From assembly GCA_018268755.1 (NCBI GenBank), contig JAFDVW010000019.1, positions 150,348-214,347 on the forward strand: a stretch of 64,000 bases of DNA, written 5' to 3'. The translations under genes and the position numbers were made by a program. This DNA comes from Acidobacteriota bacterium (GTDB lineage Bacteria > Acidobacteriota > Terriglobia > Terriglobales > Acidobacteriaceae). Below the pieces are notes generated by a model. The model ran no database searches. It was not told the DNA's origin and saw only the letters and a list, made by a program, of their open reading frames with translations. Positions 50,769-59,473 of the stretch are shown one piece after another. Numbering within the stretch: the stretch's first letter is position 1; each line of letters opens with the position of its first letter.

Positions 50769-52697
50769 TCAGTTTCCGGTCTGCGGGATCGGCGTTGGCG
50801 TGTACGACGGTGCTTTTCTCAAGAGACCAACGTGTTTCGTCGCACTTCGCAGCCAGGATTCCAGATACAACGATTTGAGCAAGCACATCATGTATGTGGA
50901 GTCTCCATTTTTTGCAGCCCGCAGATGGTCGCGAAGACAGCTCGGGTTGAGATACCCAAGGTCCGCGCTCACCGGGGAGCGACAAAGGTCTTCGAGCTCC
51001 GGCCAACTGCGCTCAAACGCCGTGAGAACTCTGCGGGTCACAAATGCTTTTGTCTTCCGCCAGAGAATTTCCCTGGGTACTATTCCGCCAAGAGACCTGC
51101 GCATCAGTGAGCGGCGTTCTCCCGGTCGAAGGATTTGCGTGGCCGGAATGGCCAGAAGGAATTCCACGAGGGATTGGTCGAAGTAGGGATAGCGTCTTTC
51201 CTCGCCTGCAACTCCATAAGCGGGAAAACAGGACATCTGTCTCGCCATGGCGACCACAGTTTGGGCGGACTCGCGGCGGCTTGGCTGCCATATTCCGAAA
51301 GTTCCGAGCGGGCCCAATTGGCGCATGGTCAGCCGATGGCGTGCCGCGAATGCAGGATCAATCCATGGAGCGAGCGATGTTCCCGAACCCGTGAGGGCAC
51401 GTAGACGCGCGGGCAAGAGTGTACTGAGAGCCTCGCCGAGAATGTGGATCCACGGCCGTTTCTTCACAAGGCTCCAGGCTTTCAGTTGCCTAGCAAGTTG
51501 AACAGGTCGTGGCCACATGATAAGGTCTGCCAACTGCGGCGACGGATTGGAAACACCGCCCAGGAGTTCATCCCCTCCAATTCCCGAGAGAAGAACGCGG
51601 TATCCGCCTTTGTGAAACACGCCCAAGAGATCTTCCTTAAGTTTGCCAGTGCATTCAGTCAGACCGGGCGCCCCAATGAACTTCACATCGTCCAGCTGGA
51701 AGGTGTCGTCGTAGTCATCTCGACTCAAATGGTGGCCGATCCTGCCGCGGTTTCTCTCAATCTGGGTGAAATAGTGTTCGTCGCCGTCAGACTCCCTTCG
51801 GTCAAGTGTTGAGAGAGTATCCATGCGAATGGTCGCCGCTTCTCCGTCCCGAAGAAGGTCGTCGGCCATGCAGACAATCGAAGACGAATCAATCCCACCA
51901 CTCAGTTCGGCGAGAACGGGGGAATTCGATCGCAAGCGACGCTTCACCGCTTGACGGAATAGCGCGCGAAAATGTTCTTCGTATTCAGAGTCGGCCTTGT
52001 ATTGAATACGGCTTCTTCCCGAGACCGACCAGTAGCGATGTTCTAAGGCGGTGCCGTTGTGAATCGCGACAAAATGTCCCGGTCGGACTGCCTGAATTTC
52101 CCGATATGGCGTGCGGTGGGCGGATGGGTAATTGGCCAGATAGCCAGCGATGTATTCGTCATCGACTGACAATGAGGCGCCTACGGCCAGTGGTTCAAGA
52201 TGTGTGCTCCAGACGATACGGGTGGCAGTCAGGTGATAGTACAGGTGTCGAATACCCAGGTAGTCCTTTCCCAGATAAAGGGTTTTCTCGGTTGGGCTCC
52301 AGACTGAGATCACCCAGTCACCTACCAGCATCGCGAATGTGCGGTCTTTCCAATCCTCAAAGGTCTTCGCCACCACCCCGAGATCCGATGAATTGTGTCC
52401 GCCAGAATGTGTGCATTTAGGGAGCAATTCTTCGCGGTTGTCGAGTCGTCCGTCCCAACAAAAGACAAGATTTGACGCGGTCACATGCGGCTGACTTTCT
52501 TTCGTCGCCTCTCGTGTTGCGTGGGAAGGCAGGCAGACAAGGCCAAAGTTGTTCTTGGCGTATATGACTTGGTCATCGTTACCCTGCGAAGCAATACGGC
52601 CGGCAGCGCGTCGCAGACATTCCTCCTCGACTGGCCGCTCGTCGAAGTTCCAAATGCCAAACAATGCACTCACACGGCCCCCTTCGTCTTTCAACAT
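50769..52697 (-). CDS. Lasso-peptide cyclase (asparagine-synthetase-like, C)
   Basis: The 642-residue protein has an N-terminal glutaminase-like fold (ALFGIWNFDERPVEEECLRR, VFCWDGRLDNREELLPKC, FAMLVGDWVISVWSPTEKTL) without a catalytic Cys2. The C-terminal synthetase domain carries the ATP pyrophosphatase motif LAELSGGIDSSSIVCMADDL at about residue 265 and LLSGIGGDELLGGV. It adenylates the Asp/Glu side chain in the core and forms the isopeptide with the new N-terminus. The start overlaps B2 by seven bases. Confidence 0.92.
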   Translation of the reverse strand: MLKDEGGRVSALFGIWNFDERPVEEECLRRAAGRIASQGNDDQVIYAKNNFGLVCLPSHATREATKESQPHVTASNLVFCWDGRLDNREELLPKCTHSGGHNSSDLGVVAKTFEDWKDRTFAMLVGDWVISVWSPTEKTLYLGKDYLGIRHLYYHLTATRIVWSTHLEPLAVGASLSVDDEYIAGYLANYPSAHRTPYREIQAVRPGHFVAIHNGTALEHRYWSVSGRSRIQYKADSEYEEHFRALFRQAVKRRLRSNSPVLAELSGGIDSSSIVCMADDLLRDGEAATIRMDTLSTLDRRESDGDEHYFTQIERNRGRIGHHLSRDDYDDTFQLDDVKFIGAPGLTECTGKLKEDLLGVFHKGGYRVLLSGIGGDELLGGVSNPSPQLADLIMWPRPVQLARQLKAWSLVKKRPWIHILGEALSTLLPARLRALTGSGTSLAPWIDPAFAARHRLTMRQLGPLGTFGIWQPSRRESAQTVVAMARQMSCFPAYGVAGEERRYPYFDQSLVEFLLAIPATQILRPGERRSLMRRSLGGIVPREILWRKTKAFVTRRVLTAFERSWPELEDLCRSPVSADLGYLNPSCLRDHLRAAKNGDSTYMMCLLKSLYLESWLRSATKHVGLLRKAPSYTPTPIPQTGN

Positions 52698-53065
52698 CTT
52701 TCGAGCACGGAATAGGCCTCCCGTACATCCGGCCGGTCATTTACTACCCGGCCGTCGACTTCCACCCACGCGTGCGCCTGAAAGGGCAATCGCCGCGAAG
52801 CGATGACAAGCTCAGCATTTGTTCCGTGCCGCCGCAACAAGCATGTGACAACCGACGAACGGTGCAGGCAAAGAACTCGCTTCCAGTACCAAATGCAGGC
52901 GATGTCAACCGCGCGACAGAGTTCGTCACACGAAGGAGCAAATTCGCGACGGGGTTGGACGTGAGTGCCGCGCACCTTTTGATGCAGCCCTACAAAATCG
53001 CCGTGCGAAATAAATCTGTCAAATCGGAGCAGTTCGGCGTATGCGCTCAGTACCAACCCAGTCAT
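52691..53065 (-). CDS. Lasso leader protease (transglutaminase-like, B2)
   Basis: The ATG at 53065 overlaps the B1 stop as ATGA and follows GGAG, giving 124 residues; the earlier ATG at 53104 would overlap B1 more. The Cys-His-Asp triad is visible: Cys66 in VLCLHRSSVVTCLLRRHG, His98 in LPFQAHAWVEVDG and Asp110 in RVVND. These match the transglutaminase_core3-type B2 proteases that remove the leader. About 20 residues at the N-terminus are shorter than in fused B proteins, as expected for a split B1/B2 pair. Confidence 0.9.
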   Translation of the reverse strand: MTGLVLSAYAELLRFDRFISHGDFVGLHQKVRGTHVQPRREFAPSCDELCRAVDIACIWYWKRVLCLHRSSVVTCLLRRHGTNAELVIASRRLPFQAHAWVEVDGRVVNDRPDVREAYSVLERC

Positions 53066-53397
53066 TTCTGCTCCGGAGCATGCGGACATCTCGAATCCTG
53101 CCACTGCTGAACCGAGTCATTGGTCGTCAGCAGTCGATTAGGTACGGGTTCGAGAAGACGCTGCTGGATTAGCGATTCGATGAACTCGTGGAGATCGTTG
53201 CGAACGGTTCCTTCGTCAATTTCATACTCGTGGCTTATTTCCAACACGATTGAAGATTCGTCGCGCCCGGCCTCCAGGAGCTCTAGCATTTTCGAACCAA
53301 CGTGGTTAAGACCGAAGATTTGTCCTCGGTGGATGTCTAGAACAATGGCTCCGTCTTGCTGGTACGTAGTGCGGAGGTGATTTGAGGTCCGATACAT
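53062..53397 (-). CDS. Lasso RRE protein (PqqD-like, B1)
   Basis: The ATG at 53397 (MYRTSNHLRTTYQQDGAIVL) follows AGGAG with 7-base spacing and gives 111 residues; the open frame runs further upstream to 53694 without a ribosome binding site and into the exporter gene. The PqqD fold is clear: DGAIVLDIHRGQIFGLNHVG, SKMLELLEAGRDESSIVLEI and EGTVRNDLHEFIESLIQQRL. It binds the leader and presents the precursor to B2. The 224 bases to the exporter stop hold no other gene. Confidence 0.88.
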   Translation of the reverse strand: MYRTSNHLRTTYQQDGAIVLDIHRGQIFGLNHVGSKMLELLEAGRDESSIVLEISHEYEIDEGTVRNDLHEFIESLIQQRLLEPVPNRLLTTNDSVQQWQDSRCPHAPEQK

Positions 53398-53621
53398 CCT
53401 CTGACTCCTGGCCTGTAATGTGGACATTCGGTGTGGCGACACTTTGCCATCGAGGTTCAGAAAAAGCCAGTGAACTGGCGATTTGTTCGAGAACGTGATG
53501 TCAGAACTCCGAATTTTGTTAGGCGTCAAGGCGATAGACAGAAGCAGTTCGAATCGGTCACGAACGGAAGTGTTCGCCTTTTTGTCGGAAACAGTAGGAA
53601 ATATAGGTCTGCCCCGGAGAT

Positions 53622-55403
53622 TCAGACACCAGAATGCGGCGAGGGAAACCAGTTGGCAAAGAAGTCGGAGTGGCGGGCGAGATGCTCGGGGCAACTATCT
53701 TCGACGATTTGCCCTTCAGCGAGAACAAGAATTCTAGGAAAAGCCAAGACGGTGGACAAGCGATGTGAGACCACGATCAGCGTAGATTCCGGAAGGTAAT
53801 TCCGTAGATTCCGCAGCACCAGTTGTTCCGACACTGGGTCTAGGCAAGAAGTCGCTTCGTCGAGAATAAGAATTTTCGGGCCCTGCAGCATCGCCCGCGC
53901 GATCGCAAGCCGTTGTCGTTGCCCGCCGGAAAGCTGGCACCCCTGAGGTCCAACGCTTTGACGCAGGCCGTCTTTCAAGGAAGCCAGTAATACGGATAGG
54001 CCAGCTCGCTGAAGAGCGTTTTCGAGTTCCGCATCCGACGCAGATGGCGTCACAAAACGAAGGTTGGAGGACAAGGTGCCCTGAAAAAGAACCGGATCGC
54101 GTGCCAAATAACACACGGTGCGCCGCAGGCTCTTTAGCGTGACGTTCCGGACGTCTTCTCCTGCAATACAAATCGACCCCGATCCTACGTCGTAAATGCG
54201 CACGATAAGTTTGGCTAGCGTGCTCTTGCCTGCGCCGTTCTCGCCAACCAGGGCAACTTGTTCGCCGGCCTGAATCCGAAGGCTTGGCACGCGCAGCCTG
54301 CCCCTTTGTTTGGCGTATTGGAACGTTAACCCTCTGATTTCCAAATGCCACTGGGATTCGGGCAGTTGAACAGAGCCCGCGCGATTATCAAGCGCCGGTC
54401 TATAGCTAAGCACCGTTTGGACCTGCCTGACATTGGCGAACACCCTTTGGATCCTGGTATAAATTTCGGTCACTGCGCTGAGCGGTTCAAAGAGGTATGT
54501 GACGAGCGTGTAGAAAACAACCAACTTGCCTACGCTGAGGCGACCGACGAAGACGCTCCAGCCACCGAATCCAACCGCGACAGCCATCGCCATGACGATG
54601 AACAGCGAAGTGTAAACGCTAAAGTAGGCCCCAGTCCGAAATAACCTCTGTTGTGAGTGGGCGATTTCGCCCAAGAGGCAGAAGGCCCTCCTTTCCTGTC
54701 GCGTTTCCCGCCCAAGAAGCTGTATCGGCAGCACCGCGGAAAAGTGCTCATGCAGGAAATCCGCCCATGTCTTTTGCCGCTGTTGCACTTGATCAAAGAC
54801 GATGACAAGTTTGTGACGAAAATATTCGCGTGTCAGGATAAAGGCAGGAATCAGAGGAAAAATCGTCAGCGTCAGCAAGGGGTTCAATAGGACCATCGCC
54901 GTCAACGCAAATAGTGTCGTCAACAGGGCCCGAAGAATGGAGGGAACCAAGTCTGAGCCAAAGTACGCGATTTCCTCGATCGGATCTTGTAACGGATAGA
55001 TAATTCTGCCCACTGGCGTGTCTTCGTAATAGTCCGCAGACAAAGCGTCGAGGTGACGAACAAGAAACATTCGTAGGTGGAACCCCATTTTCTGAGCGGC
55101 CGTCAACGTCAAACAGCCGCTGAGGCTCGTGAGGACAGTCCTGGCGAGATAGCTGAGAAACAAGAGTAGAGCTACGGCGACCAGCGCTGCCAGCTTCCTC
55201 TGAGGTAGCACCGTGTCAATGAGCCAACCCAGTGCGAGCGGAGGAACCAACGCCAGTAAGCTCGCAACGCCGATGCAAGCAAAGCTGGCCAACTCCCAAC
55301 CAAGAACAAGCTGAAGTTGGTCCGAGAGCCACCGGAGTTCGCTCGGTGCGAAGTTCGACAAGAGTCCTCGATAGATTCGAGAAACCGACCATTCCATCTG
55401 CAC
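53622..55403 (-). CDS. Lasso-peptide ABC exporter (D)
   Basis: The 593-residue protein has an N-terminal six-helix membrane domain (ASLLALVPPLALGWLIDTVL, LVAVALLLFLSYLARTVLTS, LLTTLFALTAMVLLNPLLTL, VYTSLFIVMAMAVAVGFGGW) and an ATPase domain. Walker A is VALVGENGAGKSTLAKLIVR, signature LSGGQRQRLAIARAM and Walker B ILILDEATSCLD. There is no C39 peptidase domain. It would export the mature lasso and give immunity. The start is a GTG at 55403 or the ATG at 55397; no clear ribosome binding site precedes either. First gene of the D-B1-B2-C-A order. Confidence 0.9.
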   Translation of the reverse strand: MQMEWSVSRIYRGLLSNFAPSELRWLSDQLQLVLGWELASFACIGVASLLALVPPLALGWLIDTVLPQRKLAALVAVALLLFLSYLARTVLTSLSGCLTLTAAQKMGFHLRMFLVRHLDALSADYYEDTPVGRIIYPLQDPIEEIAYFGSDLVPSILRALLTTLFALTAMVLLNPLLTLTIFPLIPAFILTREYFRHKLVIVFDQVQQRQKTWADFLHEHFSAVLPIQLLGRETRQERRAFCLLGEIAHSQQRLFRTGAYFSVYTSLFIVMAMAVAVGFGGWSVFVGRLSVGKLVVFYTLVTYLFEPLSAVTEIYTRIQRVFANVRQVQTVLSYRPALDNRAGSVQLPESQWHLEIRGLTFQYAKQRGRLRVPSLRIQAGEQVALVGENGAGKSTLAKLIVRIYDVGSGSICIAGEDVRNVTLKSLRRTVCYLARDPVLFQGTLSSNLRFVTPSASDAELENALQRAGLSVLLASLKDGLRQSVGPQGCQLSGGQRQRLAIARAMLQGPKILILDEATSCLDPVSEQLVLRNLRNYLPESTLIVVSHRLSTVLAFPRILVLAEGQIVEDSCPEHLARHSDFFANWFPSPHSGV

Positions 55404-55546
55404 GCGAGACTAGGGAACGGGACAGTGAAGCGTCCACAATAAACAGCAGGTGTTCGGAATACGGTCACCGGTTCCCAGGCAGCCTTTGCATTGGAAGAGA
55501 ATCACGGGTCTTCGTAGCTCGTACGCGCGTTCGCAAATCGGACAAG

Positions 55547-57145
55547 TCAGATGACTCTTCTAGCCAGCGCAACAATCTGGCCCACTATTTCAGCTTCATC
55601 CGGGTGGCGCAATCTTTCGGCGCGATGGTACCCGTGCGCGTATGAGTGAAGGAGCAGTGTACCGTTTTGAAAGCTGCCGAACGCACAGACGTAAACTCCA
55701 TCACGTTTGAGAACGACGTAGACGGGTTGTTGCCAAAGTGGTCTTGACTTCCAATGGACCGCGGTCTTTTTGCGCCGGTTCACGATGGCGAGAAAGACAC
55801 CTTTTAAGTTTGGATCAACCTGGCTCTGTCGGCGATCAATCCAAAAGACATCATGGAGCGAGAGCTTCGAGATTCCGGACAATGGGCCGAATGAATCGTG
55901 AAGAAACACTGGAATCTGTCCGTCCCAGTCCTTGAGCAAGTGCCTGAGAAGGTCATCGTCAATTTTAAGTGCATCGCTTTTCGACGGTGGACTTGCCGGC
56001 GAAGGCCGACCCAAGAGATGGTCGGGCATGAGTTCAGATCCCGCCTCCTCAATCGGGAGGCCGGCGGCTTTCAGAAATACAGGAAACTCCAGTCCATAAA
56101 TGGCACAAAGGGAAATTGCCTTATGGATGTGACGCGGAGGCGATTCGAACGCTTCATAGTCAGAAAGGGAGCCTGGCGACGCGAAATACTGCTGACTTCG
56201 TAGATTGTTGGCTATTTGACGCGTCAAGGTTGAGGCTTCGCGAAACGACAGCGCCATTCTCGTTCTGCCATGTCGCAGCAACTGGCCGAGCTTCATTTCC
56301 GATCTTTGGAGCGGCTCCGGTCTCCATTGCCTCGTCAGATCGGCGGGAACCTCGGATTGGTCCGGTTTCAACAAAGAGCTAATTTCCAAATCTACAACAC
56401 CCAGAATCGTAGCTTCCTCCGGAATGCGAAACTCGATTTGCGCGTACGGAAGTTGGGTGCTAATCGGAATGATACGGTTTTTGGCCACCGGCTGGATGCG
56501 GCAACAGCAAAGCCCCCTCGTGTGTTCGATCAGGAAGAATTGATCCGATATTGTCCCCCTCTCCCAAAAAGTTGGGTCGGGCTTCAGGTTTGGATTAGCT
56601 CGCACGATGCTTCCAGGAAGCAAGTCCGGGAAAGCGAAGTCATCCTGTCGGCCCAGTTTAGCAAAAATAAAGTGGCGACTGTCGATCCCGGACAACGAAC
56701 TGACGCGCCGGGATGCGGCGCGTTCAAGCAGCTGTCCGACTGGAACGACGCTCGCCGGAAGCGAGGAAATCGCCCTGCTTGCAAACCACTCGACCCAGGC
56801 ATTGGAATCGTCGACGATAACTTCAAGACGCGTTGTGCGGTTAACAGGGAGTAGAACCCGCAGGCGGGTCAAATCATCCACGTCGAAGCCAAAGACGCGC
56901 ATCCAGTCGGTCAGCCGATAACCGGAAATCTGACTGAGGGCAAACAACTGGTGGAGACTAGGAGTGAAGGTGTTGGACCCAAGATCATAGTAGAGATTGT
57001 GGGGCAATACGAAAGGGGAAGACTTTCCAAAAAGGCTCTCACTTGCATAGGAGGCATGATGAAGGGTCAGGTTCTTGCTTGCCAAGATTGCCTTGACACG
57101 CTCTACCGCCGGCGCTGTTGTGCGCTTTGTATTTGGAAGAGACAC
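55547..57145 (-). CDS. Tandem HTH/S24-like regulator fusion
   Basis: The 532-residue protein consists of two copies of one architecture. Copy 1: XRE-like helices (AVERVKAILASKNLTLHHAS, LHQLFALSQISGYRLTDWMR) and an S24/LexA-type beta domain (FPDLLPGSIVRANPNLKPD, EATILGVVDLEISSL). Copy 2: helices (KLGQLLRHGRTRMALSFREA, HIHKAISLCAIYGLEFPVFL) and a beta domain (LHDVFWIDRRQSQVDPNL, QPVYVVLKRDGVYVCAFGSF, DEAEIVGQIVALARRVI). The single-copy relative is at 57439-58287. No Ser-Lys protease dyad is obvious. It lies upstream of the exporter on the same strand (143 bases) and probably controls the lasso operon. Confidence 0.72.
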   Translation of the reverse strand: MSLPNTKRTTAPAVERVKAILASKNLTLHHASYASESLFGKSSPFVLPHNLYYDLGSNTFTPSLHQLFALSQISGYRLTDWMRVFGFDVDDLTRLRVLLPVNRTTRLEVIVDDSNAWVEWFASRAISSLPASVVPVGQLLERAASRRVSSLSGIDSRHFIFAKLGRQDDFAFPDLLPGSIVRANPNLKPDPTFWERGTISDQFFLIEHTRGLCCCRIQPVAKNRIIPISTQLPYAQIEFRIPEEATILGVVDLEISSLLKPDQSEVPADLTRQWRPEPLQRSEMKLGQLLRHGRTRMALSFREASTLTRQIANNLRSQQYFASPGSLSDYEAFESPPRHIHKAISLCAIYGLEFPVFLKAAGLPIEEAGSELMPDHLLGRPSPASPPSKSDALKIDDDLLRHLLKDWDGQIPVFLHDSFGPLSGISKLSLHDVFWIDRRQSQVDPNLKGVFLAIVNRRKKTAVHWKSRPLWQQPVYVVLKRDGVYVCAFGSFQNGTLLLHSYAHGYHRAERLRHPDEAEIVGQIVALARRVI

Positions 57146-57438
57146 GCGTGGTTCTCGCCGGTCATTCCGCGTGCCTTGGTTTACGCTCGCAGAGACTGAT
57201 TTTGTATAGATGGCGTGTCGGGCCTAGGGTCGGAATACGTCGATAGAGGTCAGTTCTGCGACCAGCCAAAGGAAGAAATCGTTCCAAGGAAGCATTCCGG
57301 AACGTCAGTCATGGGGGTCCTAAACTTGATAGTCGGTCGGAGTGACGACCATGTTAGAAGGAGCTATTGGTTATTTGCCTAAGGAGTCGTATCATATCCA
57401 CTCTTCCCCTCCCGGTGTCCGATTTGCGTAAAGCATAG

Positions 57439-58287
57439 GTGGTCTCAGGCCCAAGCTACTATTCTGCGAGTAACATATCGCCGCCGATGTTGTCGTCTAC
57501 TCCGCACGCGGAAGCTGGCAAGCGGCTCAAAGCCGAGCGCCTGCGTGTGCGACTTTCCACCCGCGAAGTGGCGCAATTCAGTCAGAAGATCGCAAAGCTC
57601 AAAAACAATCCTGAATATTCCATCTCTCATGCCTGGTTGACGGAAGTGGAAAGTGGCAAGTTCATGCCAGGAATCTTCAGACTTCGTTCGCTGAGTCTCA
57701 TCTATGGTGTTCCATTTGATGAAATTCTCGAGTTCTACGGGGTGGATGTGCGAGACGCCGGAAAAGATCAGCTGCCACTCGGCTTGCCACGGACGTGTCT
57801 GCTAGGCCCGACACGCGAAGAAACCAGGCAGACAATTTTGGCTCCCATTGAACTGCGTGCCAAAGTTCAGTTGGAGAGGACTAACTTGGTCTCCCGAATG
57901 TTCGAAAGTTGGGGAGAAGTACCGGTCGAACTCCTCCGGCAGCTCGATTGGAAACATTCGCTTTACGGGTACATCGGGCTCAAGGACTTCACGATGTACC
58001 CGTTTTTGCGACCTGGTTCGTTCGTCGAGATTGATGGGCGTCAGAAGAAAATCAAAGCGGGTACTTGGCAAGATGAATTCGACCGGCCCATCTATTTCGT
58101 GGAGCTTCGCGATTGCTATGTCTGCAGCTGGTGCGAACTCGATGCAGGGCATTTGATCCTAGTCCCATGCCCGCATTCACGCCGGCAAATCCGGCAGGTA
58201 CGATATCCAGGAGATGCCGATATCGTGGGTCGTGTCACGGCCGTTACCATGCGGATCGCGACGCCACAGGATGAACTGACAAAATAA
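57439..58287 (+). CDS. HTH/S24-like regulator
   Basis: The open frame gives up to 282 residues from a GTG; the ATG at 57487 (MLSSTPHAEAGKRLKAERLR) is equally likely and would give 266. The XRE part is clear (GKRLKAERLRVRLSTREVAQ, YSISHAWLTEVESGKFMPGI, LRSLSLIYGVPFDEILEFYG). The C-terminal half is an S24-like beta fold (MYPFLRPGSFVEIDGRQKKI, RPIYFVELRDCYVCSWCELD, VRYPGDADIVGRVTAVTMRI). It shares the PGS, YVCxxC/F and PxDAxIVGxV pattern with both halves of the tandem protein at 55547-57145, and is divergent from it across a 293-base gap where I see no clear promoter. Confidence 0.78.
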   Translation: MVSGPSYYSASNISPPMLSSTPHAEAGKRLKAERLRVRLSTREVAQFSQKIAKLKNNPEYSISHAWLTEVESGKFMPGIFRLRSLSLIYGVPFDEILEFYGVDVRDAGKDQLPLGLPRTCLLGPTREETRQTILAPIELRAKVQLERTNLVSRMFESWGEVPVELLRQLDWKHSLYGYIGLKDFTMYPFLRPGSFVEIDGRQKKIKAGTWQDEFDRPIYFVELRDCYVCSWCELDAGHLILVPCPHSRRQIRQVRYPGDADIVGRVTAVTMRIATPQDELTK

Positions 58288-58301
58288 GAAACCGACACTT
58301 C

Positions 58302-59462
58302 ATGCGCGATAAGATCAACATTTTGTACTATCCAGATTTTTGGGTCGACTACACGACCCTAATGAAAGCCATCTTGCTATTCGACGAACTGCACTTCATG
58401 GATCGTCCCTCCATGATGTTCGGGGCGGGCCAAGGTCAAGTTGGAACAATCGGCGCCGCATCGCCCATGCGGCAATACGAGGCATCGTTTAGGGAAGAAG
58501 GCGTTCCTCTCTACGTGCACTCAGCTCCCATGGGACCAGTCCAGGGAGAGTGGTACGAGGAGATCAAGGCGGACATCAACGACCCTGTATTTCTTGGCAA
58601 GTTCCAGGGTGGATTGAGAGCCTCGTCTACATTTCGCAACCTGCAGATCGCACGAGGCAGCTATGGCGAGTTCGGCGATCAGGACGCTGTGGCCGAGAAG
58701 ATGATAAGCCTCAATCTTTCGCAGGATTTGAAAAACCATGAGAGCCCGATGGCATTGTTTGAGGACTCCGCAGTTCGGCCTATGGATTTGTCGAATACTC
58801 TAGGTTGTGCCAAGAATCTGGTATTTGAGGCGATGGTCTGTTCGGCGAAACTCAACTTCGGTCTGAAGGTGGGCACGGCGAACGGGTTCTATCCCTTAGC
58901 GGATGCAACGCCATATGGTGATCTGCTGGGCGCAAAATACGCGCGGGCAATTGAGGCGCTGAAACCAGGCAAGAATACAGTGCAGTTGACAGATCTGAGT
59001 TTCGCCATATTTGACGAAATCATATCTGTGGATCGACTCAAGAAACTGAAGCTCGTTGAGGCCATTCGGTATCGAAAGGAGTCCGAAAAGGCACGCGAGC
59101 AATTTTTGGAGCACATCAACGTAATCCAAAGCAAGCAGGCCGCTATCGGCATAGATGGCGACTATGCTGGAATGATCGAAAAGCTGGTCGCCGAGGAGAT
59201 TAGGCCGGCGGTACAGGAATTCAAGAGCAAATTACGAACGATAGATGAATCTTTGTTTGGGGCGATTGCGAAAGGAGTTGTGGGTGCCGCTGGCGGCTCC
59301 TCAGTTGTTACGCTCTTTGGCGATCTGTCTTGGCACAAGATCTTGGCGCTTGCTGGTGCCAGCGCAGCCTACGTGGCGCAAGCTACTATTGACGCGATTC
59401 TAGCGGAGCGCGCCGCAAAACGTGAATGCAGCCTTTCTTACATCCTATCGCTGGATGAGTAA
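58302..59462 (+). CDS. Hypothetical protein with hydrophobic C-terminal segment
   Basis: A 386-residue protein starting 14 bases after the HTH/S24-like gene, so probably co-transcribed with it. The N-terminus (KINILYYPDFWVDYTTLMKA, ILLFDELHFMDRP) has the look of an alpha/beta fold; the middle is helical (DRLKKLKLVEAIRYRKESEK). Near residues 318-360 lies a Gly/Ala-rich hydrophobic stretch (GAIAKGVVGAAGGSSVVTLF, then ILALAGASAAYVAQATIDAI) that may insert into membrane. I recognise no family. Confidence 0.75.
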   Translation: MRDKINILYYPDFWVDYTTLMKAILLFDELHFMDRPSMMFGAGQGQVGTIGAASPMRQYEASFREEGVPLYVHSAPMGPVQGEWYEEIKADINDPVFLGKFQGGLRASSTFRNLQIARGSYGEFGDQDAVAEKMISLNLSQDLKNHESPMALFEDSAVRPMDLSNTLGCAKNLVFEAMVCSAKLNFGLKVGTANGFYPLADATPYGDLLGAKYARAIEALKPGKNTVQLTDLSFAIFDEIISVDRLKKLKLVEAIRYRKESEKAREQFLEHINVIQSKQAAIGIDGDYAGMIEKLVAEEIRPAVQEFKSKLRTIDESLFGAIAKGVVGAAGGSSVVTLFGDLSWHKILALAGASAAYVAQATIDAILAERAAKRECSLSYILSLDE

Positions 59463-59473
59463 AGACTGGCCCA

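Larger units (their letters stand above)
42766..58287. other. Lasso-peptide biosynthesis, uptake and degradation locus
   Basis: Two convergent transcription units form one locus. Plus strand: ECF sigma, anti-sigma, TonB-dependent receptor, S9 isopeptidase-like protein. Minus strand: exporter D, RRE protein B1, leader protease B2, cyclase C and precursor A. Two related HTH/S24-like regulators lie at its right end. B1, B2 and C together define lasso-peptide pathways. The isopeptidase plus TonB receptor pairing is known from proteobacterial astexin-type clusters; here the receptor is Oar-like and the anti-sigma factor is zf-HC2/RskA-like. Confidence 0.85.

Noticed and set aside
53062..53694. 210-residue form of the RRE protein
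   Set aside because: The extra N-terminus overlaps the exporter gene, does not fit PqqD-like folds, and has no ribosome binding site.
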